Source: Cinclus cinclus
Taxonomy: Eukaryota; Chordata; Aves; Passeriformes; Cinclidae
Reading direction: 5' to 3'
Assembly: GCF_963662255.1 (NCBI RefSeq)
Contig: NC_085046.1
Span: 52,422,570-52,486,569 of the forward strand
DNA length: 64,000 bases
Shown piece by piece: positions 51,541-64,000 of the stretch. Positions within the stretch are counted from its first letter, which is position 1, and each line of letters begins with the position of its first letter. Both the position numbers and the translations under genes were made by a program. The notes beneath the pieces were generated by a model that worked only from the letters and a program-made list of their open reading frames with translations, searched no databases and was not told the DNA's origin.

Positions 51541-53138
51541 GATGCTCTTGCCTTAAAGCTGTAGGAAGGCCAAGAGTAATTTCAAGCTGCTTAAGCTGTA
51601 TATTGCCCCTTGTCAGTCAAACATAGGAGCACAGCCATTATGCTGCCGCTGGTTCTGGTTGGCCTTTGAAGAAATAACAAGTGGGAATCCACCAACTTGG
51701 CAGAATAAGGTAATTTAGCAGTTCACATGTACATTTCGACATATGCTAGGTTTTTATGCTGGAATCATCTCCAGCTGAGCTAGATGCTATGTAGGTGTCT
51801 CTTTTCTGCAACTTAGTATTCACTAAATTTTGCCAATAAACACAATTTTCACCTGGTAAAGAGACTACCACTCAGATAATCTAGGGCATCATGTCTCAAT
51901 GCTAGGCTCATTTTGTTCAAGTGATATTCTCAGACCTGTCTTCTGTGGCTTCTGATTTTGGATCATTCATTCTGTTGGGACTCAGAACTCTGTTACTGAC
52001 ACACAAAAACTATCTTTAAAGAGGCACTTGGCTGATGATGTCTAATGCTTTTTACTGTATTTTGGCTTACACGGATGGGACTGTTGATATCTCCAGATGG
52101 ATGCCACACTTACTGCATAGCAGTTGGACCTTGTCTGGTGTAGGTGCACGGATTTCAGGCCCTAACAGAGTGCTTTCTTTTAGCAGCTCTTGGGCAGGAG
52201 CTGACTTTTTCTTAGTTGCTGTAATCATCCTTCCTTTCTGGCAGTCCAGATCTTAACATTTGGGGAGGCCATGATGGACATTCTCCTAGAACAGAAGACC
52301 AAAGATTATAACTGTTGGAGAATGATACAGGGCAGGTGTAAAAGTGATTTCTGTCCTTGCAGGACTGCACCACCTATCAGTGTTTTTCCTCAGAGGAGCA
52401 GACAGCATGCTATGCAACAGTCCTAACTCCATCCCTGTTATATCCTGGGTGTGCAGAGATGTTCCTTTACAGAGGGCCTGAATTACTGGAGTATTTAACT
52501 AACTTGATCAAAAGAATTCTGGCCCCTCTGCTGCAATCATTTGCATGGCCTGATTTTTGCAGTTTCACCTAATTGTTTTACATGTAGATATACACTAGTT
52601 TGACGTTTGCCCCTGTTAAGTTCATTTTCCTCTACCTTGATTCTCTTTCTGGAGCAAATGATAACCAGCTTCAAAACAGAAGGAGGTTAAATATTAGCAT
52701 CCTTGACAGAAGAGAATCAGTGATTATGAAACATTATTCTACGTGGGCAAACACACTGCATATTTTTCCTGCATAAAGCCTATGATAATGCTACTAAGAG
52801 ACCAATTATTTTTACAACTAAGGCTCTACTTTATGAAAAAAATTCATAAAGCATTTTTGATGACACAAAGATTGAGCCCACAAGTTGTTCTGCCACCAAC
52901 GAAATTATTTTGATGAGTGTTCCTGTACTGTAGCTTCTTTGATATGTCCTCAGTGAATGGTGATTTCACATTTCAGTTTTTTCTCCCACTCCAGGGAACT
53001 GGGGTTGGAAATCAGTCTCTTCTCTTCTACCTGGCCACTATAAAATTTAAAAGAACTCAGAATATTTGAAACTCCCTCATCTAATATGTATCAGAGATCT
53101 CAACCAGTTTAGAGACTTCATGGATTGCATAAAGTTGG
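51541..53138. other. Unannotated stretch
   Basis: AT-rich without a recognised gene, RNA or repeat. Confidence 0.5.
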
Positions 53139-53173
53139 ACACTCAGAGTATATATGCAATATATATACTCTGA

Positions 53174-53177
<4 letters not shown>
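53139..53177. repeat. Palindrome next to (TA)n
   Basis: A 13-bp perfect inverted repeat (TCAGAGTATATAT at 53143-53155 and its complement at 53161-53173) is separated by the 5-nt loop GCAAT. With one mismatch the arms extend to 17 bp (53139-53155 and 53161-53177). It directly abuts the (TA)n run. Confidence 0.9.

Positions 53178-53178
<1 letters not shown>

Positions 53179-53221
<43 letters not shown>
53179..53221. repeat. (TA)21 microsatellite
   Basis: About 42 bp of uninterrupted TA dinucleotides. The length makes it likely to be polymorphic and prone to cruciform or unpaired structure. Confidence 0.97.
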
Positions 53222-53224
<3 letters not shown>

Positions 53225-55107
53225 ATCTTCTTAGGAATCCCTGCTAGAATAGGAGGATAGTTGCCTCTCTGTCTATGAAAAAAGTTGGCCCTACATCATA
53301 ACTACAGTACTTAAGCCAGAAGAGAACAAGAGATCCCTGGAGAATCAACGCCGTAATGATTTGGCTTAATTAACAGATATTTAGTTCTAATCTCAAATGG
53401 AGACCTCCTCTGAAGTGGCAAACTGAGAAAAAGTTCTGCTTCCAGGAATGAGTTTTGAAGGTACTCCCCCAAGAGGACTAGTTTTGATGAATTTCACCAA
53501 GTTTACCTTTCACACAGGCAACACTGCTAAATTACTGACCAGCAACTATAAGTATGTTTAGATATATGCCTTAGATTACACTAGAACACAGCCAGAGATT
53601 TTCTTTTGATGAGGATGGGTATTCAAAAGGGATGAATGAATCTTTGTGGAAAGGGAACACTTCTGGTTTTGCTCTGCACCCAATTTCTGATCTGGTGGTC
53701 CCACACCTTCTCATTAAGGCTTTCCCTTGGTCCTTCAGTACCCACTGTTTATTGGGTTAATTTTCCACTAGCTGAATGGGAGTCAGACCAACAGCTCCCA
53801 CTGGTACACCACAGAGAGGTGAAAGCATGTACACAAGCAGTGCTTTCCAAGGAGGGGAAAAAAATTGAAATTTCACCTTTCATGAGTTGTTAAACCTGTT
53901 GGATCAGTTCAGACATCTCAGAACATCTTTCCCAGACTGAACTGGAAAAGGTTCAAGCCCAAGAGAAGCAGGGGTATTCCTCTTACCTTGTGAAAGCAGA
54001 CTAAGCCAAAAAATCACTGTGTACTCGGTAGGGTAGTGAAGATGGGATTATTCCTGCCTGCATCCAGGCCTTAAATTTTTTTTTGAAGATGCCAAATTCT
54101 CAGTAGTTTTGGCCTCCCTCTCAAAGATTTCCAGACAAATCATTAATTATTTACATTTTTCTCAACACTGACCCACCACTGAGTAGCAGGCCTGTTTTAA
54201 CTAGGTTGGAATGAATAGAAGAGTTCATCGTCCACATTCATTTGGCTGATAAACAATTCAGTAGTAACAGAGGGCTGAATTAACAGATGAAGGCAGATGG
54301 GCTTATGGAATAAAGGAGGGACTAAGAGAGAGGTTATATTGAGAGAGCAGAAGGATTGGAAAAAGATCAACCAAAAATGGGCCAGCATGGTAAGCCATAT
54401 GTCTCTTCTAAACGTTTTTTTCTGCTCTTGTTGTTTGATTGTCACAGTGCTTCATAACTATCAGTTGTTTTGTTCTGAGATTTTTGGGGTTTTGGTTGTT
54501 ATTTTTGGGGGGGGTTTTTTTGTTTGTTTGGTTTTTTTTTATATTTTTTTTTCAGGAAATGCTTTTCAAGAGTCCAAACAGACCACAACATGGACACTCC
54601 ATTTCATACAGGGTGAAGATCTATGTTATTTTTATAAATCTAAAGTCTAAATTATATGAATACAGCTATAGTAAGCACAGATTCACAGCCACCCTCAGTC
54701 ATTCTGTAATGTCAGATCCACCTCCCCATGCAAATACTGTAGAGATAAGTCTGGCACGGGTTCAGTTGCCACTGTCTTCCTTCATCTGCCAATATATCCT
54801 ACTAATAGAAGGGAAAAGAAGTGAATACTCACTTAAGTAGCATATCCCTTCCAAATGCAGCCAAAAGAACCTACTGTGACATGTCGTAATCATTCAGGGC
54901 AGTTGTCCTGCAATTGTACATAGCCTTCTACAACATTTCTGACAGCCTTTGATTGATATCAGCTGTGCCAGGTTTAAACTTCAGCAGCCAGTAATAAAAC
55001 ATCAGCTTGAATCCCCACCCCACACCAATTTTCTTAATAAATAACTTTAATAATGGAGCAAAAAGAGAAAAATAAGACAAAAACAAAGTTGCATTATAAT
55101 AGCTTAC
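53222..55107. other. Unannotated stretch with a T/G tract
   Basis: No gene recognised. Two open frames (54297-54650 +, 54439-54840 +) run through the low-complexity T/G tract at 54481-54553, which explains their phenylalanine-rich middle. The first part of 54297-54650 ends before a good donor (CATG/GTAAGC, about 54389) but has a poor acceptor. Confidence 0.4.
54481..54553. repeat. T/G-rich low-complexity tract
   Basis: G8, T7, (GTTT)n and T10-type runs in succession, similar in composition to 11138-11217. Confidence 0.85.
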
Positions 55108-55206
55108 AGCTTTCTTCTCTAGCACCTTGGTGTAGGCTCTTTTCTCATCTTCTGTATTATCAATCCCTTTTCTGTGTACAGTCAGCAGGTCCCAGGGCTT
55201 TGTCAC
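55108..55206 (-). CDS. Candidate internal exon of 99 nt, unknown gene
   Basis: Of all short open stretches here, this one has the best splice signals. On the minus strand a long pyrimidine tract ending CCTCCTCTGCAG precedes it and GTAAGC follows it. The 99 nt are open in phase 0-0 for 33 codons and read a charged peptide (motifs KPWDLLTVHRKG and EDEKRAYTKVLEKK). A second minus-strand frame just upstream (55303-55503), rich in Glu and Gln, ends near a donor-like CAG/GTAGCA, but its phase does not match, so a simple join fails. I do not recognise the protein. A chance open exon or a decayed gene piece remains possible. Confidence 0.28.
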
Positions 55207-58135
55207 CTGCAGAGGAGGATAACGAGGACAACAAGGATAACAAGGCTTTATCCAAGCTGTTGCTGACTCTGCAGCACTGGCTGCTGCTCCTGGCCACAAG
55301 TGCTACCTGCTCTTCTGGTTGAACCTTGCACCCCTGTTTGAGCCCTGCCTTCTCCTCCAGCTCTGCTCTTGCACATCTTGCTCTTGCCCTTGCTCTGCCA
55401 GTTCTTCTAGCTCATTATGAAAGCTTTGCTTATAAATGTTTATCTTTTCTACCAGCATTTCAGCTCCAAGGTCTCCCTGCCAAGGTCTCTGCAGATATTG
55501 CAAATCTTTTTAGCCCTCAACTCCACCGAAAATCATGTTCATAAACTTGAAATTATGTCACCACATTGCTCTATCTGCTGGATACTGAGAAATGACTACT
55601 CCATATACATAATTTGCTTTACCTCTGCCTTTGAAGTACAAGTGATGTGACTATGATGGTGCTCTGCTAGAAAGTCTGAGGGCCAGCTTTACAAAACTCA
55701 GATGTACCAGCTGGCTGTAGCTTTTTGGCATCTGTTAGGTTTATGGAGTACTTTCTCTGCCTTTAAGTGCTCACACAATTTCTGATCTCTACTTACTACC
55801 AACTCATACATATTCAAGGAATTCTTGCTGCAGAGAAGTCCTTGAAGTTTTCATGCATAACTCCCTTTTCCTGTAAGTTGCATTAATTACACCAGGAATG
55901 TTCATCAGCCCCAGTAATCATTTCAGCAGTTTTAAACTGAAAGGTCAGCCTGAAAAACCCCACAAGCGATGCTTTTATGCTCAGTGAGAAGTACAGCTAA
56001 ATCCTTTGCTTTCAACAGCTTGTCTTAAGAAGATATTACCATTAGCTGTCTCAGCTAATGACTAGAAAACGTAGCAAAGTTATATTCCTACATAAAAGAA
56101 AAACTTATGTACCACTGAAAAATACATCAATATGAGAGACGCATCAGGTCTACTCTGTGTACACAAATGCAGAACAAATCCTGTCTTCTCATGAATACAT
56201 GTGAAGCAGCAGCAAAATTTAGGCCTCAGCAGTTCTGTGTAACTTGAGTCACACCTGAGATTTCCTTTTGTATTTATGATGAGCCTCTTTAATCCTATCT
56301 TGTCTGAAGCAGGACCTTGAGAAAGTCCATGTTCACGACTCCTGCTCATATCTAAGGTAAACTCTAAGAGCTGCTCCTCACCTAGCAGCCCTACATTCAG
56401 TGCAGCATTAGGGGGATAAGCAAGGCTGATATTTGGCTCACACAATACTAGCAGAGATTATTCTCTATGGAGAACTCAGCAAATGTGCTGTTAATAACAC
56501 ACCAGACTTGCAATTCAGCTGTATTGTCTCTGCAAAGCTTAACAGGAGTAAAAAGCAATAAAAACTGTTTTGACACTGTTGGCAGATGTGAATGACTACA
56601 CTCTGTTCTATTGAGAAAGCTGGAGTTCTACATGTTACATCCTAGAGCTTATCCATAAATGGTTTGAAACAGAAGCAGTGATAGAATTATGGACAGGTCA
56701 TGCAGAGCAGCAGCTGAAGTCCCCTCTGAGCCATGTGTACAAAGCAAGCACTTAGGCTTGATTTCTGAGCCCTATAAGTCAGTACAATTGTTGTACCAAT
56801 GCCTCTAAAAACTACCAAGTCACCTGCAAGAACTCATCAGACATTATGAAGCAATGTCTTTCATGCTGTGCAGTTTTGAAGGGGCTGTTCCCAGGTTTCC
56901 CTGTCCCTGCAATTCCTTCTTCATTTCATTGCATGAAGGGAAGAATGGTCTATATTCCATCCCATCTCCTGCATCACAGTTCATTTTTGTGCAAGAAGGA
57001 AATTGCATAGCAGTGATTTTTTTCTGTAAGACTGTAAGATGTTACAGAGTGCTTGCAATTTCCTAACAACATGACAGTCTTCACAGAATGGACAAGAGCA
57101 AGTGCCAGGAGCAGTGTCTGAATCCATGATGAGAATGGCATCTGGTGGGAGAAGAAGGCTTGATCCAGAAGTGATAAAGGACAACTGACATGTGAGCAAG
57201 AAAAATGTTTTGAAAGCACTGAACACGCTGAGCATGTGCACATTTATTGAAGTGTTCTTTTGCCTTTGATGTCTTCCAGTTTCTAAAGCATTTTAGCCTG
57301 CAATTGAAAAAAGCATTATTCCTGTAGGGCTAAAATCAGATACATTACTTATTGCTTTATATCTAGAATAATTTTTTACTGAGACCAGAATCTGTCTCTA
57401 ATTGTTATGAAAGAAATATCAGTATCAAGATTCATCACTACATTGATTGAGATACACAGAGATTAATAGACTCTTAATTCCTACATAAGCACCCGTTCTA
57501 ATGCTCTTGTACTTCCCACTCAAGTAGTAAACTTGCTGGTTTAAGTTTTAATATTTGAGGTAAAATTACAGTAACATTTCTTTAATGTTTTTAAATGCTT
57601 TTTTAAAAGTCTACAAAAAATTTCTCTGTGATTGATATCTCTGAGGCTTCATACTTCAGAGGAGGTCTAAGGAAGTAGCTGAAAGGAGGATGTCTGGCTT
57701 CCATATAACCCAGTGATTTACCATAGAGCTTGTACACATCTGGCCACAGGTGGATACTATTGTATATTTAATTGAAGTATATAAAGAAGAGAGCAAATAT
57801 AATCTCCTCCACTGTTAGTCAGAGCTGTCTGGATAACTCTGTAGACCGGAATTCCTTGTGGATTTTAAAGACTCACTAGCCTTTGTCCCATATCAAAACT
57901 CTCCAGAGTGTCAGTGGCACACATGTTCTCAGCTATGGTTTAATATGGCAAGAATTAATCCTACAACAATTACTCATCTGCATCCTGTTGGCCTAGAGGA
58001 CTACTTTTCCACAGAAGTTTTCCTCAGTTAATAACCTTGCACATTCTGGGCTGCTAGTGCAAATTACCACTGCTGGGAAGCCTGGGGGAACAAATGGAGC
58101 ACAATTTGTCCTGATAAACTGTATGTCATTGGCAA
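55207..58135. other. Unannotated stretch
   Basis: A patch at 55.2-55.5 kb is somewhat GC-richer and carries short degenerate repeats (GATAACGAGGACAACAAGGAT; TTGC[A/C]C[A/T]TCTTGCTCTTGCC). Otherwise AT-rich with no recognised feature. Confidence 0.45.
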
Positions 58136-58167
58136 TTTTTTTTCTTTCTTTTTTTTCCTTTTTTTTT
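58136..58167. repeat. T-rich tract
   Basis: Nearly pure T interrupted by single C, forming a 32-bp pyrimidine run. Confidence 0.85.
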
Positions 58168-61100
58168 AGAGCTGATTGAGTATTAAATCTGACTGACCTA
58201 TAGAAAGCTGCAACACTTCTGTTTGAAAATTACTCCTACCAAAAATAACTCATTACCAAGTATAAAATTAATAATGCAACATTCCTTTTACTCCTGAACC
58301 TAGCTGAGACACCCTGTCTGAAATTCAGGCATTTCTGGATAATAGTGCAAGAGCCTCAGGACAGGAGTTATTTTTTCCATTCAGCTACTTTAAATAGCGT
58401 GGTGATATTTTTAGTTTTACTGTACCCATGCTGTTTAAAATTGTATAATTTTAAAATAGCTTGTGCAGTACAAGGTTCCCTGCTGTGGAAAGAAAATTGA
58501 GTTAAACTTTCACACTCAATATTTTTATAAATCTGGTGCTTTATACCCAATAAACTGTGCATTCAATTATCCCTTTCTCAGATTTATCATTTGGTAAAAG
58601 TGTTTCCTCATAATTTTCAGCTTTTATGAAAAATGTGACTTACAATACCTAGTATAAGTCAAAGCAAGCAAGCTAAATACAATCAGAAGTACAGAAAGGG
58701 AAAGAAGGATTCTCACAAAATCCTATAATGATTTTTGCCAGTACCCAGAATCAGTAACAGAATTTGCTTTCTACAACACTATACTTTTGGTCCCACAGGA
58801 AAAGTGATCACATCACCCATTGCTGGAATGCACTAGAAGATAAAGCAAGCAGATGACAACTGATGTCTAGTGACAATACAGCAAATCTGGATACTTGGAG
58901 CCAGGTCCTGGCTCTATCAAACTTACTATACAGCCTTGGGTAAATCAGTCGACCTGCTGTATCTGTTCCTTAGGTGTAAAAGGAAGACATTGCTTTACCC
59001 AGGGAAATGTCACTAAGCAATAAAACAAAAAGGGTTGTGAGAATGTCAGGTCAGATTCATGTTATGAGTAGCAGTGTTCATGGAAGTGTTTGGACAGAGA
59101 GGATAGACTGAGGTGCACAAGAGCACAGGAAATTAGCTTTTGTTCCAAGGCTATTAAAATAACCAGTGTAATTAGTTTTGTGTGGCAGACTTTGCTTTTC
59201 AAGGTCTGAAAATAACAGATTATTTGCAGACTGAAGCCAAAGTGAAGTTTAAATCTTTATTATTAAATCAGTGTTGACATAATGCAGAAGTAGATTATTA
59301 TATACTGAAGATTTTTAGTTTCCAATATCCTTAAGGAAACTTAATGAAATACTACAGCAAAATTTCTTCATGACCTCTAATATTTCAAAGTATCTTGAAG
59401 AAGAAAACAAGTGACAGGCACAAGCTGCAGAATTGCAACTGAAAAATAAGCATTACTGAATTTCTCGGTTCTCCAAAGGCAGACCTTTGAGTTAACTCAG
59501 TAATTCTTATTTTACTATCTTAAACCTCCTTGATTTGAGTTATCCCAGATATGCCCAGCTGTATTAAACAACAAGAAAAGAGAATACATAAAATTTCTTC
59601 GGGGAGAGGTGAAGAAAATGAGCTATGCAATCTCTGGTTTTTATTGGAATATTTAAGCTCCTTCAAATGATAGACCTACAAATCTAAAAACCCTCAAATT
59701 TGGATGCAAGCAGAAGAGTCACTGATGTAGGAGGTCTTCATTCTGCAAGTTTCTAGAGATTTCTGTTGGGCAGAGGGGACAACTACTGCAACTTCACTGA
59801 GGTAGGCAGGTGAAACAATGGGAGAATTTTACTGTCTTCTGATGGATGTTTAATTGCCAGATAGTAGCCATAAGCATGACTGCTTATGAAAAACCAATAT
59901 CTCAGTGACAAAGTATCCATTTCCTTCGAAATCTGGGGTTTTTTCAGGTTCCTTTTTTTTAAGTCATGATGTTGATACTTGATAACTGCTCACCAGTTAT
60001 TTGTCATTATCATCCATATTGAAAATACAGTCAAGAGGAACAGACCAAAGGCCAGCTAGTCAAGTGTGTGCTTTCTGACTATTGTCAGGAGCAGATAACT
60101 AAAAGAACCAAACAAACAGGATAAATGCCACATGCAGTGCAGATCATTGCACTTCATGACCCAGTGATGCAATTTCATAGATCATTTATGCCTGTATAAA
60201 GATGTTGGTCTGTACCATAGGTGTGCTTATTCCCCTTCAAGGCAGTCTCTGCAAGGATATACCTCCCTCCTGTGTGTACACGGGGCTTGCCATAATTCTC
60301 TTCTTCCTGTAGACATTCTTATAAAGTTTCATGGAGAATATACAAAAGAAATCCAAGGACCTACCCAGGGATGCTTTCCTCATATTCCTCTAGAAGCATA
60401 CAGAAGAAAACATTTTTAAACAGAATAGCTAAAAAAGAAATAAATGAAAAATCAAATTCTGGTCTTTCTTTTCACTGCTGAATCCCTGTCTCAGAAAAAA
60501 TCCTGAAGAATTTCTAAAAGGACAAATTTACAGCAACTATACAATAGACTCAGACTTCCAGGGATCATTTGGGATACATCCACAGATATCTAAAATACTT
60601 GGAAGTGCTGTTTACTACACAGGAATTATTTTATGTACATGTTCTTCCTAAACAGAGCCATTCTGTGTAAACCATTGTTGTCATTACTACCCAATCTGTT
60701 ATGTCTCATAATGCTTTCCTAATCAGGAAGTGTCCTATTTTATGATTAATCCACAAGAGATATTTGGAAATGTTTTCTCTGAAGTACATCTTTTTCTAAT
60801 CCTTTTTTTTAAAGTGTTTTTTAAATTATAGCATAAAATAAAGATATGGAAGTGACCTAACTTTAGATTCAAGACTAGCTTTAACAAGGTTAACTTTTTC
60901 ATGGCTCAACATTAGTTTTACCTTGGGTTAGGGTGTACATTTTGGATTATGCCATCTGATTATTTTAACAGTTGTTTTGCAGCTCAATCCATTAAGAAGA
61001 GATGTGGTATTAAAGTAGGGAAGTTGGAAGTACTTATACAATTTGAAAACTTTCTTTGATCCTAAAGAATATATTTAACTTTGGGCTAAGGCTATTGTTC

Positions 61101-64000
61101 AATGGCTCAATTATTGTTTTACAAAAACGGGTTTTTTTAGTTTATGCAAATAGCCAGGCCAGAAGTACTATGTCTAAACACATGCTGTTAAAACAAAATA
61201 GAAAATATTGACATTTATTGATTAATATTTTCTTGATTATTGATATTTTTATTATTTCCCTCATTATTTCATTTCATGTCTACATCTCCTACTTGAGTCT
61301 CTTTCAGGAGACTTGAATTCTTTCTTGATATTGCATTTACTGACAAATTCCAGATCACAGTACAGGATGCCACTGCCATTTCCTACTGTCATACGAATAT
61401 AATTCTTGCACTTGAGCTGTTCTAGAAAACTGAAATTGAACCAAACTATCAGTTTCTCTCTTTGTAAAAATAGAGGTATGGCTTGAGATATGGCTGTTGT
61501 GCAAAGTCAGTGACAGTAGAATAACTTTGGAAATAGATGGTGACTTATAACAAGATTTGGATGCTATTCTTCAAAGTTCAGAGCAAACCTTTGACTGAAA
61601 AATTTTGTTCTGTTTTGGCAATCTTTTTTATCACTGTCTCAAGAGACAATCAATTTGTGTGAGCAAGGAAAGGTTAGTTTTAAAATAGTACAATGTTCAT
61701 AGTCTTTCCCCACTTTGAAAGTCATAGCTATGGAGCAGCAACAGCCACAGCTCAGGATGCATTGAGAAAGGTGCTCAAGGGACCCTATTCACTGCCTGGA
61801 AATACAGCATACTATTATACCAACCTTAGGTATAAAACCTTAGGGTCAATAAGCAGTCTGTCAACAGTTAAAAGCACACTGAAATACATAGTGGATGTTA
61901 CTGTCAGTGAGTCCTCTGACTCAGCAGTGATACACACTGCTGGATGCACTAGAAATTCCTCTGGTATCTTAGTGCTTAAATGCATTTGTTGTGAAATACT
62001 GAATGAGTGTCACTGGGACTCAATTTGAGCAAAATAACAGCTTTGCTGCAGTCCTGCATCTATTCTATTTCCCTCCTGAGCAGTCTCTCTACAGATCCAT
62101 TCCCTGGAAATAGCATATGTGTCCAGCTTGCCCCAAGTGAGTATGTCATAGCTGTAGTGTAGGAATAATTGCCACATGAAAATGTGAAGCTACAAGAGTT
62201 CTGGAACACCATCTGAGTTTGGAAACTCAGATGGAAAGTGGGGGTGGTCCATCACTACTGAAAGGTATCTTTTCAAATACGCATAAAATTTAAATAGAAA
62301 GCCAAAAGCAGAAGCTGAGATCTTGGTCAAAACCAGTCCAGAAACCCAATACATAAAAATGCATGTTAGTCCATACTCTGATGTAATCACAGTTTAAATG
62401 GCCTTGAGTTCTGCAAGAAGGAACTTTCAAACAAATTGTACTAAGCAGCACATATGTGGTAGAGAGCAGAGGCTTTCAACAGCAGCAAATCCCAGGTGCT
62501 GTACACCCTACCTGTTCTCTGAACATGAACACTGTTACTTAGAGGCATATCCAGATATACAATAGTCAGCTATTTGATCAGTCTGATGTCTGGTATGACA
62601 GAAACAGTATATCCCACAAATAGCTAGTTATGATTTTAAATCCATTGGAGTATTTGAAGAGTGCTGTAATAGTGAAAGCATGTGGCAGAACAGTGGGGCT
62701 CTGTCACTATTAACAACAAACTCCCAGGTAAAGCCATGAAAGTTAGGTACCTGTCCTAATTTCCTTTGTTCTTATATTTTTTGTAACAGATTAGTATAAA
62801 TATGCCAGAATTAAAACCTTTAATCTAAGAACTTCCAAAGTCTCAGGATTCCTACAAGCAGCCAGCTTTTCAGTGGGCTTTCCTGAAAACACTTTTAATT
62901 ACTGATTTTCTTAAAGTGCAAACTTAACAAGAATCTCCTCTCTTTACAATATCTCAAGGTGAACACCCTCACGTGGGAAAGCCCTGCCATCTCTTTCCTG
63001 TTACCCTTGCAGTTGCACTAGCTTTGGTCTGCTAGAAGTTTTTTAAAATGGTTTTTTTTGCCTAATGACTGTCCATGTGAATAAATTTAAAACTGCAATT
63101 CTTTAACTCTGCTAGTGAAGGATATGTGTCAGACTCCCATCAGTATTTTTAGCTGTCTCACTAGATTATTCAAGGCATAACAAGATAATTTTGCCTTTCC
63201 AGTGCTTTATTTGATGGAAATGCAATTTCCTTGCACCAATCACAGTACTGACATGTAGCAATAATGGCTCAAAAGACTGCTTTGCAATACATTTGTCATA
63301 ACCTATATTATAGGGCACCGAGCTCATTTACACTGACAATTTAAAACCATTCAGTAGTTTCTTTGATTATCAGCTAGGAAAATATGTCTCAAGATTTATT
63401 TTTTAAATATTTTCCATTAGTCTCCTTCCATGTCATTCCCAACAACTTAAGATAATGTCTGAAGAGGATGGGATTAAGTTTTCAGGGCAAAAAAAAAGAA
63501 AAAAAAATGAAAAAACACAAACCAACAGTATTTTCTTTTATTTTGCCCTTCCCCCTTTAAAAGGAGACCAGCATACTTGAGCATACAGTCTGCCACATAC
63601 TTGGTCTTACAGAGTTTGGGGACACTGGGAGAGCTCCCATGGACAGTACTTCATATGCAAGCTAAACAACCATGGATGTCAGCAGCTGCTTTGAAAAACC
63701 AACACATAGAGTATCTCTGTGAAACATGGAGCACAGATTTGGATTGACCATTCCCCTGGTCAGTTTTGCCCTTCTTAAAGTGTTGCAGGGTGCTCATCAG
63801 AGCAGCAGGGCTGCCCAGACCTGTCCTTGCTCCACCCCAGCTCCAAGCCAGAGCAACACAAACTCTGCCAAGGCCATACAAGGAGCCTTTGGGATCACCG
63901 AGATCTTGCATCAGTGTGGTGTGTCCAGGTGGTTTAGAGCACTGGTAAAGCAGCTCTCAGTTTGTCTGTAGAGGACTGAGCAGATGGATTGTCCTCTAAT
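58168..64000. other. Unannotated AT-rich stretch to window end
   Basis: No gene, RNA or transposon recognised. A 111-codon ATG frame (61693-62028 +) is longer than expected by chance in such AT-rich DNA but has no domain, splice or promoter support. An A-rich tract lies at 63488-63515. The last 450 bp (63.55-64.0 kb) are GC-richer with overlapping frames on both strands, which may be the edge of something outside the window. Confidence 0.4.

Noticed and set aside
55303..55503. Glu/Gln-rich minus frame as exon upstream of 55108-55206
   Set aside because: The phase across the putative 96-bp intron does not match and the complementary frame is equally open.
1..64000. tRNA, rRNA, CRISPR arrays, bacterial-type operators, terminators or operons
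   Set aside because: Looked for by eye and none found; the sequence is vertebrate nuclear DNA.

Overview
This window is vertebrate nuclear DNA, most likely from a bird and perhaps a songbird. It is AT-rich with one sharp CpG island. It has no operons or long reading frames, and its only recognisable protein-coding remains belong to CR1 retrotransposons. Four CR1 (chicken repeat 1) fragments and two solo LTRs of avian endogenous-retrovirus type support the bird assignment. The LTR types are identified from remembered avian repeat sequence, because no database could be searched here.

Layout: 1-400 is unremarkable. A solo LTR lies at 406-1101 between perfect 5-bp target duplications (CCATC). 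A 1.25-kb antisense CR1 with reverse-transcriptase coding remains lies at 2706-3962. From 4 to 47 kb the sequence is non-coding in appearance, intergenic or intronic. It holds simple repeats, an antisense CR1 3' end (16.63-17.03 kb), a sense CR1 (27.85-28.23 kb), a second solo LTR with its own 5-bp duplication (CCAGG; 29136-29726), a short sense CR1 (34.54-34.74 kb), a 56-bp minisatellite (39.41-39.56 kb) and a few blocks that look like conserved regulatory DNA. A roughly 1-kb CpG island at 47.04-48.07 kb is the clearest promoter. It carries a possible short first coding exon on each strand, pointing away from each other. Right of it, 48.2-64 kb is again AT-rich, with a compact TATA/CCAAT/GC-box promoter-like block on the minus strand near 51.3-51.53 kb and a (TA)21 microsatellite beside a perfect hairpin near 53.15 kb.

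Genes: I could not identify any host protein from sequence. Several short open stretches have good splice signals and are listed as low-confidence candidate exons. Short open stretches beside GT/AG signals are common by chance in 64 kb, so none should be treated as established without transcript or cross-species evidence. The best reading is a gene-poor or intronic avian segment around one CpG-island promoter, with transposable-element remnants and some candidate enhancers. I saw no convincing novel multi-gene system.
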